From Saussurea involucrata (Eukaryota; Streptophyta; Magnoliopsida; Asterales; Asteraceae), in the NCBI GenBank assembly GCA_033807775.1, contig CM066321.1, positions 235,220,350 to 235,284,349 of the forward strand: a stretch of 64,000 nucleotides of DNA, given 5' to 3'. Within the stretch, counting starts at the first letter, position 1. The number at the start of each line of letters is the position of its first letter. Shown here piece by piece: positions 45,560 through 56,526 of this stretch. Made by a program: the position numbers and the translations under genes. The notes under the pieces are model-generated. The model was not told the DNA's origin. It did not search any database and was given only the letters and a program-made list of their open reading frames with translations.

Positions 45560-46738
45560 ATGCCTCCAAGAAGATCTACACGCCACACGGGAGAGAATCC
45601 TGAAAACCAAACACCGGACCTCGCACGGATCATAGCACAACGCATACAAGAAGCAATACCCAGCATAGTCACACAAGTAACCGCTGGCATCAATGCTAAC
45701 CGCGGGAATGAAGGAGGTAGTGGAGGAAATCCGGGCAATAACAGTACCGGATGCAACTACAAGTCCTTCATGTCCTGTAAACCCAAGGAATTCTACGGAA
45801 AGGAAGGTGCTGTAGGATTGCTATCTTGGATCGATAGCATGGAGTCGGTACTCCATATTAGCAAGTGCTCGGAAGACCGCAAGGTGGAGTATGCGGCATG
45901 TCAACTCCAAGACAGGGCACTAACATGGTGGAACATCCAGGTTCAAACCCGTGGAAGGGAAGATGCATACAGACTCACATGGGAGGACTTCAAAAAGTTG
46001 CTAATTGAGGAGTACTGCCCTAAGAGTGAAATTCAGAAGCTAGAAGCTGAATTCTGGAATCTTGCCATGGTTGGAGCTGACATAGACCGATACACAACTC
46101 GTTTTCACGAACTTGCAAAACTGGTACCTCATATGGTCACTCCCGAGAGCAAGAGAATCGACCGATACTTATGGGGATTATCATCGGAGATCTGAGGAAT
46201 GGTCACCTCGGAAAATATGACCACCATCCAAGCTGGTGTGGCCTTGGCAGCTACTTTAACGAATGATGCAGTTAGAGCAGGAACTCTGACATCAGGAACT
46301 GCCAACAATAAGAGGAAGCCAGAGTGTCAGTCAGGAAGGAAAGTCTTTAGTAGTGCAAGCAAGGATAAGAAAGTGGCGAGAAACTTTGGATTGAAGACTC
46401 AGGACCCCGAACAATACAATGGTCCACTCCCAAAGTGCAACAAGTGAAACTATCATCATGAGGGAGCTTGCCCTGTTTGTAGCAATTGTAAGCGAGCGGG
46501 TCATTACACCAAGTACTGTTGGATGGAAAAGGGTGTCATTGATAGGAGAAGGGTATGTTTCGAGTGCGGAAGTCAGGATCACTTTCGGAGTAAGTGCCCG
46601 AGATTGGGTAAAAGGCCAAGCAATAGCAACAGTGAGAATCATGCTAGGTAAGCCAATCAAGGAAACCAAGGAGGTCAAGCTCGAGGACGGGCATTCGTCA
46701 TTGGAGCTGACGAAGCACGTCGCGACCCTAATGTGGTA
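45560..46738 (+). pseudogene. G2 gag with zinc knuckles
   Basis: Start chosen at MPPRRSTRHTG (45560) rather than the upstream ATG. The Retrotrans_gag core is present (FYGKEGAVGLLSWIDSMES, WWNIQVQTRG, LTWEDFKKLLIEEYCP, LEAEFWNLAMVG). A TGA at 46193 replaces the Arg of SSEIRGMVTS, and TGA at 46445 hits the first knuckle Cys region. Remnant CCHC units are at about 46477-46520 (CSNCKRAGHYTKYC) and 46558-46600 (CFECGSQDHFRSKC). Confidence 0.88.
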
Positions 46739-47095
46739 ACAGGTATGTTTCTTCTATACAACCACTATGCATCAGTATTATTTGACACTAGAGCGGATAG
46801 AAGTTTTGTTTCATTGGAATTTAGGCCACTAATTAACTTGGAATCTAGGAGAATGTCGGATGCTTATATTATTGAGGTTGCTAATGGTCCTAAATTTGAG
46901 GCTAAGGATGTAATTCTAGATTGTACCTTGAACCTAGCCGATAAGTTATTTAGCATTGATCTTATTGCTATTGAATTGGGGAGTTTTGACGTAGTAATAG
47001 GCATGGATTGGTTATCCAAGAATCGAGCGGAGATCGGTTGTTTTGATAAGACGATTAGAGTACCTTTACAAGATGGAGAAACCCTAGTCATATAA
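46733..47095 (+). pseudogene. G2 aspartic protease with mutated active site
   Basis: Retropepsin-like: VLFDTRADRSFVS near 46775, VVIGMDWLSKNRAEI near 46990. The catalytic triad normally reads DTGA or DSGA; here Gly is Arg (ACT AGA), which would abolish activity. It ends at TAA 47093 before the spacer into RT. Confidence 0.85.
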
Positions 47096-47125
47096 GGAAA
47101 CAAAGTCGGAAGAAGCCTAGAGATA

Positions 47126-49217
47126 GTGTCAAGTGTGAAAGTACATAGGTATTTGAGGAAGAGGTGCGTTGCATTTTTGGCACTCATAGTTGAGAAGAAC
47201 TCAGAGGAAAGGCGAATCCATGACATTCCTGTGGCGAAGGATCACCCGAAGGTGTTCCCTGACGATTTTCCTGGACTTCCCAAGTTTAGACAAATAAGGA
47301 TGATCACGAGCAGCACTTAAGATTAATTCTAGAACTTCTTAAGGAACAGAAACTGTACGCCAAATTCTCAAAGTGCGAATTTTGGATTAAAGAAGTACAC
47401 TTTCTTGGTCACGTGATTGGAGAGAAAGGAATTCACGTGGACCCGGCTAAAGTGGAAGCCGTTAAGAAATGGGATGCTCCAAAAACCCCAACAGAAATTC
47501 GTCAATTTCTGGGTTTGGCGGGTTATTATAGGCGATTCATCGAGAATTTCTCAAAAATTGCGAAACCACTCACAACACTAACCCAAAGGATAGGAAATTC
47601 GTTTGGGAAGAACTGCAAGAAGAGGCGTTCCAACTATTGAAGAAAAAGCTGTGCAATGCACCAATTCTAGCTTTACCGGAAGGAACCGATAACTTTGTGG
47701 TGTATTGTGACGCATCGCATCAAGGTTTGAGTTGTGTATTGATGCAAAAGGACAAGGTTATAGCGTACACCTCGCGACAACTAAAGGTTCATGAGAAGAA
47801 CTATACCACACACGACTTAGAGCTCGGAGCAGTGGTATTCGCTTTAAAGATTTGGAGACATTATCTGTATGGCACTAAATGCACTATCTTTACCGATCAT
47901 AAGAGTCTCCAGCATATTCTAGACCAGAAAATGCTCAACATGAGGCAAAGAAGATGGGTAGAGTTACTCAGCGACTACGATTGTGAAATTCGTTATCACC
48001 CAGGTAAGGCCAATGTGGTGGACGATGCCCTGAGTAGGAAGGAAAAGGTAAAACCCTCACGTGTACGAGCAATGGGAGCGCTTGTGCAAACGAGTTTAAA
48101 GACTCGAATCCTTGAAGCTCAGACCGAAGCAATGAAAACGGGAAACTTGAAGGACGAAACCCTTCACGGTGTAGAAAGTCGATTTGAAACTAAGGTTGAT
48201 GGAGTACGTTATCTCAAGGACAGGGTTTGGATTCCAAAGGCTAACAAAGTACGGGAAACAGTTATGGATGAAGCCCACAAGTCTAGATATTCAATTCATC
48301 CGGGAGCGGATAAGATGTACAAAGACTTACGGGATTATTATTGGTGGCCAGGAATGAAGAAAGATATCGCCTTGTACGTGGGGAAATGTTTAACTTGCTC
48401 AAAGGTCAAAGCTGTATATCAGAAACCATCTGGTTTGTTACAACAACCAGAGATTCCCCAGTGGAAATGGGAACAAATAACCATGGATTTCATAACCAAA
48501 CTGCCGAGAACTGCCAAATGGCACGACTCGATTTGGGTTATAGTAGACCGATTCACGAAATCTGCACATTTCCTACCGATTCGAGAAGATTACAAGATGG
48601 AGAAGATTGCTCAGATCTACATCAAGGAAATTGTTACACGTCATGGCGTTCCAATATCCATCATTTCAGATAGAGATAGCCGTTTCACATCTCGGTTTTG
48701 GCAGTCACTTCAAAGGGCGTTAGGCACGCAATTGAATTTGAGCACAGCCTATCATCCTCAAACGGATGGGAAGAGTGAACGAACTATTCAAACGTTAGAA
48801 GACATGCTTCGAGCATGTGTAATAGATTTCGGAGGAAAGTTGAACCCTCGATATGTTGGACCATTTAAAATCACCGAAAGAATTGGACCAGTAGCATACA
48901 GGCTGGAATTGCCAAAGAAACTAAGTGTTATTCACGACACGTTTCATGTGTCAAATTTGAAGAAGTGTCTAGCCAACGAGGAAATAATCGTGCCTATGGA
49001 AGAAGTCCAAATCAATGATAAACTGCACATCGTAGAAATACCAATTGAAATACTTGACCGAGAGGTCAAGCGTCTTAAGCGAAGCAAGATTCCAATAGTG
49101 AAAGTCCATTGGAACACAAGGCGTGGGCCAGAGTACACATGGGAACGAGAGGATTACATGAAACATAAGTATCCTCACCTCTTTGCTAAAGAACCGGTTA
49201 CAGACGAAAGTTCTTGA
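47126..49217 (+). pseudogene. G2 pol remnant: RT tail, RNase H, integrase, C-terminal domain
   Basis: After VFPDDFPGLP (about 47250) the sequence jumps to the RT tail (KLYAKFSKCEFWIKEVHFLGH, in two parts near 47350), so the RT fingers and palm with YxDD are deleted. A one-base loss in an A-run near 47585 breaks the frame. RNase H (YCDASHQGLS, FTDHKSLQ) and the HHCC and D,D,E integrase motifs follow (MDFITKLPR, IISDRDSRF, KSERTIQTLE). Near 48835 IDFGG is joined to KLNPRYVGPF, deleting the end of the integrase core region and linker. The chromodomain-like tail ends 49217. Confidence 0.9.
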
Positions 49218-49240
49218 ATTTCGGGAAGAAATTCTTTTAA

Positions 49241-49251
49241 CCGGGGGAGAC
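49241..49251 (+). other. G2 polypurine tract
   Basis: CCGGGGGAGAC abutting the 3' LTR. Confidence 0.9.
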
Positions 49252-52177
49252 TGTGACAACCGTCGATTTTGCGTTCAGATTAGAACTGCACTAAACATAG
49301 CAGTTACTGATATTATATGTCACACTGTCCAATTTTAGCAGTAAACCCGGTACAGTAGAAAAAAATTGAGAATTCTTGCCTAAAACCTCTCAAATTAGGG
49401 AATTATCCATATATCTCATAAAATGCCAACAAAAAAAATATCTTAAATACATATGTATATATATATATATATATAAACCTTACTAAAATAATACTAGTGA
49501 AATTAACTAGTAATATTATAACTAACTAAAATTATTGTGTTAAATAATTCAATCAATTAATAAAAATAAAAATAATTTAAAAAGAAAATAAAAGACATAA
49601 TAATGCAAGTGCAAAACCACACTCCATCTCACTCTCTCTCCCTCTCCAAAACCGCCCCCCCTTATATAAACCCCCTCACTCTTCCAAATTTTGCTATTTT
49701 CTCATTACCATCTCTCTCTCTCTTTTCTCACACAAATTCCTCTCTTTGTTTCTCTTCCTTTCTTCTCAAGAACACCATCAAATCTTTCAAGGTTCAGCCC
49801 TAAGAACACAAGACTCAAGTCCTCAAGAACATCAAGGTATACTTCATTCATAAGTACAAAACATACATCTACTTTCTTCCTAATCTTCTTCCTTTTTCTT
49901 TGAAGTTTTCTCCTACTAGTCTTAGTTTTACACTTGTTTTATTTAAATACTTCTTTGAACATCTTAATGTTTGTAGATTCATCACCATAACATCTTATAT
50001 GTTATTAAAAGGGTGATGAATCCATAATCAAACCCATATTAAGAACAAAGAAGAGTTTTATATAGCATGCATGCAACTTTCTTAAAAGATCTAAACTTTT
50101 GAGTTCAAAACTTTTATGAACAACTCTTTAAATCCACCAAAAACATGTTTGAACTAACATGCATAAGCTAAAAAGTCACTATTTTAAGTTGCATGAAGGT
50201 GTTCTTGACATAAACACCCAAGAACCTTCAAAAATACCCATTTTCAAGTGTTTCCAAAAAGGAGTTTTATAAATACATTGCATGTATTTTAAATGGCTTA
50301 AAAATATGTTCTTAAACTGAAAATATATGTATGGGGATGTGTCAAATTGGATTGCATGCAAAAAGAAAGGAATATTGGTAAAAAGACAAAAAGAAGTGCA
50401 CATGCTTAAAGTTTGATTTTATCAGCATGCTGTCAGATTTTTTCTTCTCTCTTTGAAAAGCCATATCTCACTCAATAATACTCCAAATTAAGTGATTTTC
50501 TTTTTCTGGAGTTTACTTTTATGAGTTATGAATCAAACATAACTGGAATAATTGAAAAATATTAAGATTTCGACCTTCAAACATATTTCACAAAAACAGT
50601 GCGCAAACAGCAATGTTATCTGTCGCAGTTTACGTCAAGAATTATTTTATGTACTTAAACCACTCTAAAAATCATGAATCTTATGTCAAAAGTTTCGTAA
50701 CACGTTTAACAAACTGGTCATAAAATATCATGACCTAAATGTCCCTGGAAGTTATCCAAAAACGAACCGAAAGTGACTACATATTCTGGACAACAACTGA
50801 CTATATTCTATTATAGCTATAAGCTAACTCTTGAACCCGTTTCATCATTCTTGTGATGAAATTGTGGAATATGTATATATACTATATGATTATGCATTTT
50901 ACTATAGCTAAAAGCTAAATCTTGAACCCGTTTCATCATCCTTATGATGAAATTGTGGAATATATATATATATATATATTATGAATACGCATCTTATATA
51001 TTCTAACTTTACATTTTGAACCCGTTTCATCATTCTTGTGATGAAATTGTGGAATACATATATACTATATTTAATCTCTAACCTTAGACCCTTTTCGTCA
51101 CACGTTATGACGAAATTGCGGTAACTTAAATCTAACATATGTATTGTATTATATATGGATTACTAACTTCGGTTAATCCCTTATAACTTATAAACATAAA
51201 CACAACAAAGGCATTTTTTGATGATTTGGATAACTAAACGATACAGAGGACTAAGGTCTACAAACATAGAATCTTACTAGTATCCTTACGTTCGTAGGAT
51301 CGAAGTAGGATCGTTTACGGATTGCATTGCGAACCTCTTGAGAACATCTTCGCATACTACTGTGAGTTTTCGCAGCCCCTTTTTACTATTTTATACATTT
51401 TGGGGTGAAAAGCATGTTACGATTTTATTACGCATCGATTGTACTGTTTACTCAAAATACTGAATATTGCTCCGTATACTTATGCGCTATGGTATGTATG
51501 CTTATGTTAGTTGATTCCGAGTTTTACTATTAAGTCCCCGTTTACTCTACATTACCCATTAACTCACGTTTTGAGCCGTGAGTATTATGGATAACGTTAT
51601 TTGGTTGACACCCACTCACCTCGTAAGTGCATAATTACTAGCTTCCGTAACTCCGTAATTCCGTAATTCCGTAAGCATGTTGGCGATGGAACATGCAGTT
51701 TGGGGCATTCCGTAATTAGGTTTGGGTAGTGGGCTCAATACTTTAACATGTAATTGCATACGATACTATACCTTGCGTATGTTGACAAACGAACTCGTAA
51801 TCCGTTGTGCGAATTTACAAAAATGTGTTTTACTACAACCGAATACTCAATCCACGGTGCGGATTTACAAACTTGCATTAAAACTGTTATGCATACCGTA
51901 AACCTGTGAACTCACCAACTATTTTATAGTTGACCCTCTCATTTACATGCTTTTCAGGAAATACCATGTAAGGATGACTCTTAGACGACACCACAAGTAG
52001 CGGCATCCAATGTTTTTCCTTATCATGTCATTTTCCGTTTTGGACAATTTGTATTTTGGAAAACATGATGTACTTTTGTAAACTTCTGTAATGTGATGAT
52101 TGTGTGTTGTCTTCTACCTTACGCATTGAAACATTGAACTGTGACATCCCGTGTTTCTGCTTTAGCAGGGTGTGACA
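49252..52177 (+). repeat. G2 3' LTR
   Basis: 2926 bp, near-identical to the 5' LTR, with a longer TA tract near 50960 and scattered substitutions. AAATG follows. Confidence 0.95.
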
Positions 52178-52182
52178 AAATG

Positions 52183-52806
52183 ACTTGTGATGACAAATCT
52201 GGACTTGGTTTTGGCAAAATGGACATTGACTCCTCCTCAAATGTTCATGCTTCCACTTCCTTTGTGATCCCTCCCTTCTATGAGTCCTCTGAAAACCATT
52301 CAAGTGATTTTCAATCCATAAACTATACTGACCTTTCTGAAGCTTTGAAGTTTGGAATGTTCATCAAAGCTAAAGGTAATGCTTCAACTTCTGAAGTTGA
52401 AGAAACCCAAGGCTCTAATGATCTTTCCAAACCTGTTCATGAGCTGATGAAATCCTTACACATAAATGAAGCCTCATCCTCTGAACCTAAGCCTTCAAAA
52501 AGACTTTCCATTTCTAACAAAGGGAAATCTGTAGCAAACTCCTATCCCAAAAGAAAAGGTCCAAGGAAATATTCTGGTAAATCTTCTACTCTTCCCATTC
52601 CTCGATCTATGATTTTGAAAAAGTCAAATCCCAAAGAATCCTCTCATTTTCCAACCTTCAACCTTGAAAAAGGAATCCTAGGATCCAAACCTCTTACCTC
52701 ATCCTCTTCAGTCAAGACCATAAAAGTCAATGTGAAAGGTCAAAGAAAGGAAGTTGGTCAAAATCTTAAAAATGTTTTTATCTATAGAAAATGCTATAAT
52801 TGTGGT
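52183..52806 (+). pseudogene. Copia A gag, third segment
   Basis: Continues the frame of 41218-41450: Ser/Asp-rich (KSGLGFGKMDIDSSSN), then Lys/Ser-rich (KGPRKYSGKSSTLPIP) and a possible further Cys motif (CYNCG) at the point where D2 enters (52807). No pol is reached before D2. Confidence 0.75.
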
Positions 52807-53499
52807 TGTTGGTTCCTGTTTTCTTAACAATGATCTTAACTTTCAGTTAGTTCAGATTTAGATATGGTGCGGAAGCGTATTTAAGAACTGAAAGATAATG
52901 TAAAGGTAGAAGAACACACAATATCAAATAAACAATATGTAAAGAACATATGAGTATCTCCAAGATTACTGTTTGATATTTATCAAGAACACCAAGAACA
53001 TAACAAGAATTCTGCTGGTGTGTGTGTTTGTGCGTAGCTTAATTGTCTGATTCTTATTTTTGGAAGAACTCAACATGAGTCTTCCTTTTATACTACTACA
53101 AAGGGGACATACTTTAGACAATAAGGACTTATGCTACAGTAGACAGGATCGTATGAACAGTAGCAGGTACTACATGCATTAAATGCGCATGTTCTAACTT
53201 GGACAGAGCCCTATCAGAGTTTGACACGTGTTGTTGTTGTTGTCAGGGCATGCCTTAAGCAAGTGGATGAACGGATCCTGGAACAGTAGAAAGATATTTG
53301 TAAATCTTCTAAGTCTTCAGTATAAACCGCAGAGGCTCTGTCAAGGGTGACATAGGTTCTGCGGCTCGGTCCTCTGTGAGTAGTCTTCTGCTGATTCTTG
53401 CCTTCGGTATTCTTGGGTTCTTCTGCAAAGCCTCTGTGGGTTACTTCTGTACTTAGACTATTTTCACTACTTTCACGAACAGAAAGATTGGAGCTAACA
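52807..53499 (-). repeat. D2 3' LTR
   Basis: 693 bp, TGTTGGTTCCTG...GAGCTAACA on the plus strand; shorter than and diverged from the D1 LTR. It keeps G-box CACGTG (53225-53230), TATAAAAGG (53084-53092, minus) and one CTCTGTCA-type hairpin near 53336. Confidence 0.88.
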
Positions 53500-53512
53500 A
53501 TCTCCCCCTAAG
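53500..53512 (-). other. D2 polypurine tract
   Basis: CTTAGGGGGAGAT, identical to D1, next to the 3' LTR. Confidence 0.92.
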
Positions 53513-55814
53513 TAGTGAAAATTAAAAAAATTGAAAGTGCAAGGATTTTCTAAGCACAAGAACAACTTTCTTTTTACATTAGATTATACCAGAGGCATTT
53601 ACATTTGATTGTATTGAAAAGAAAAGATTACAGAGGATTTGTTTGACTGACTCAGACGTTGGCATCCTTGAAGTCATTGAAACTTCTGCGGTCGAGTCCT
53701 TCTTGTATGAGCTCGTGATAGAAGCTGATGCAGAGAGTTCAGAAGTTGATTGTTGCATCGATAACCTCTATCAGTCTATCGGAAAGACTTTGATCCATGA
53801 TCTCTGTTCCTCTGTGCTCCATTAGGATCGCTCTAAACTCTGTCAAAGTACTTGTTGCGTACTTCTGACAGTCCATCTCTACGAACAACTTTGATTTACC
53901 AGAAGGATCTAGAAATACTAACCCGACCCTTGGATTTGTGATGATTGAGTTGGGTGTAGTAGAGGGAGGGCAGTAGTCTTCTGGTGGTTGAACAACCAAG
54001 TTCTTCACTCCAAGGTCTCTAGCTAGTTGGAAATCAACCATGCTATATAGCAGAAGCTTCTCGAGTATGGCCTTTCTGATCACTCTGTAGGCTCTGCGAA
54101 CTTCGTCGGTTGTGAAATTCTCTTTCGTCCATTTCAGAAGATCAGGTAGATCATAAGGATTAAGATTCCTAAGATCTGCATCTGCAAATTGGTTCTCTGA
54201 TATGTCCTCTCTTTTGACCTTGTAGATGTTGTAAGAGAGTTTAGGCCAGGTTCTTGTTCTAGAGAACTTACAATATAGGACTTTGACGATCTTGGATGTT
54301 GAGAAGACTTCGTATTTAGGCTTGGGTTTTGTTTTGGTGAAGAGGTTTTCGAGGTCAGCACGGAAATTTGGGTCTTGAATGGTTGGTTCGGATTGATCCA
54401 TTATGCCCATTCTGCTGTATAAGTACCTATACACCACCTCTTCCATTTGTGGTGGTGGTGGTTGAGGTAAGGTTCTACGCAGAGCATCTAATTTGTTCTT
54501 GACTTCTTCCACTCGATCCTCTGTTGGTTTACCCTTTGGATTCAGAACAGGTTTGTTTGACAGAGGAGCAACACCAAAAGCCCAGTCTTCTTCTTATGGC
54601 TTTGGTGTCACGAAAGCATCGAAAGAGCTTTTCATCAGTTTCTCTGTTGGAGGTTGATGCTTGGGCTTTTTCTTTTTCGGTTCCTCTGTCATAATCCCTT
54701 TGCCCTTATCTTTTGCCTTCGTCTGATCTGCTTGTAGAGATGGGGTTGCCTCTGTAGGATTTGACGCTTGAGTTTCAGAGGGTTTTGTTGTTGCTGCTTC
54801 TTCTGTTGGTTTGGGGATTGCCTCTGTAGGTTTTGATACTTGAGTTTCAGAGGGATTGATTACGGTTGCTTCTGTTGGAGAGGCTTCTGGTGACTTGCTC
54901 AGATATTTCCTCTGTTTTTGAGCAATTGTTTTGGTTCTTGGTATTTTGGGTGTTGGAGAAGAAAGTTCATCTTCGGAGGATGTTAGGAGTTGGAGTTCTT
55001 CTCTGGTTTGGACATCTTCTCCAAATACAGAAGGAAATTCCACAGAGGTGGGTATTTCCTCTATGGTCTTCTGTTGTTGAACTTGGGTTGTTTATGGTAT
55101 TTGGGTTTCTTCAGGAATGGATTCCACAGAGATGGTTGTTGTCTCTGTGGTTTGGTTTCTGCTTTGGGTTTCAGGTGTTTGGGTTGTAGCAGGGGTTTTG
55201 TAACATCCCAAATTTTCAATAATGTTATCTTAATGAGAATTGGGATCTATTTGTATTTTGGTTAAAACCTTGAATTATATTGTAAGTTTATTATTCAATG
55301 GGTTTAAAATACAAAGGATTAAAGTTGGATGTTACTTTTGGAAATATTGGAACTAGAAGGTGTATTTGGTCATTTATGGAAAGTGTGTATGGATAAAGTA
55401 GCTGAAATCAGATATTTATCTGAATTCTTGTGTTGGGTCGGTTTGGAGAATCAAAGAGAAAAGAGAGAAAAGTGAGAAAGAAGAGAAGAGGAAGAAAAAC
55501 AAGAGTTTTGTCTTCAAAATTGGTAAGAAATGGATCATGTTTTCAGATATAATTGTTATAGATGTTGGATTATAAACGAATCTGAGTTTTGAATAGGATT
55601 TCGGAATCGTTTACAACAGATTGGAGCAACAGATTGTGATTAAAGTGGGTTTTCTTCAAAGAGGTGAGTTCATTTGTTGTTTGCATAAATCAGTGTTTAT
55701 ATGTTAAATTAAACCTTGTCATAGCTGTATAAACTGTTTGTGGACTGTATGGAATGGTCTGGAATGAGCTGAATCGAACAGACATAGGTTTAAATCGAAT
55801 TATTAAGCTGCAGG

Positions 55815-56099
55815 TCGAGGTTTCCGGACGAAATGCAGTATCCGGAAACCTCTGTGTTGAATGTTTCCGGACGCGTCAAGTATCCGGTAAGTTTTGATTT
55901 TCTGGTAAGTTTTCGGATAAAAAAAATAGTTACCGGATAGTATCCGGGTTGCTTTAGTTTCCGGGTGTTGTCCGGATTAGAAGGTATCCGGAAAGCATGG
56001 TTTATCCGGTGAGTTGTAGTTATCCGGAAAGTGCAGTTGTCCGGATAGTCAAAGTTATCCGAAAACCCCGTGCTAAGTCGCTGAAGGGGGGCATTTGAG
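55815..56099 (+). repeat. TCCGG-rich module in the solo LTR
   Basis: More than ten TCCGG/CCGGA units, some paired as CCGGATA-g-TATCCGG (near 55935). It ends CCGTGCTAAGTCG..GGGGGGCATTTGAG (56068-56099), as in Copia B. Confidence 0.82.
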
Positions 56100-56313
56100 G
56101 ATGAAAATACGATAGGTTATTTAGTATTCTCAGAGCTAAGAATATGATATGAGATGTGGTGTGATATGTTGTTATGCATATATGTTAGTAAAGTGTAATG
56201 GATCCGTAGGCACTAATGGTTATGTACACGTGGATTAGATGAAGATTAGTCATTATTCTGATGTGTGTAAGAAAACATGGAATAAACGTAATTCCTGATT
56301 TCTAAGGATAGAA

Positions 56314-56526
56314 AGAGATTGGCATGTGTATATTGTAATCTCTATTTTCTTTCTAAGAAATAGGCATGTGTATATTTTTATTTCTTAGATATGAACAGAA
56401 ATGGGCATGTGTATATTGCGATTTCTGGAGAATGATACAAGTGGAAATGGGCATGTGTATATTGCGATTTCTGGAATATATATTTATATCACAAGTGGAA
56501 ATGGGCATGTGTATATTGCGATTTCC
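56314..56526 (+). repeat. five-unit covarying hairpin array in the solo LTR
   Basis: Constant loop (G)GGCATGTGTATATT with stems AGAGATT/AATCTCT (56314-56343), TCTAAGAAATA/TATTTCTTAGA (56352-56389), CAGAAAT/ATTTCTG (56396-56427), GGAAAT/ATTTCT with one G-U (56443-56472) and GGAAAT/ATTTCC (56497-56526). Confidence 0.9.

Larger units (their letters stand above)
41451..52177 (+). mobile_element. Gypsy G2, large-LTR Gypsy element inside Copia A
   Basis: TSD AAATG (41446-41450 and 52178-52182); LTRs of 2916 and 2926 bp, very similar. Internal order is primer site, a leader ORF with a C-terminal membrane segment, gag, protease, deleted RT, RNase H, integrase with an internal deletion, C-terminal domain and purine tract. 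The IPIVKVHWNTRRGPEYTWERED terminus (two pieces, IPIVKVHW and GPEYTWERED) resembles the Tekay/Del chromovirus group (inference). It cannot make RT. Confidence 0.93.

Noticed and set aside
56314..56526. CRISPR-like array (repeat plus variable flanks)
   Set aside because: This is a plant LTR; the variable parts are self-complementary stems, not unique spacers.
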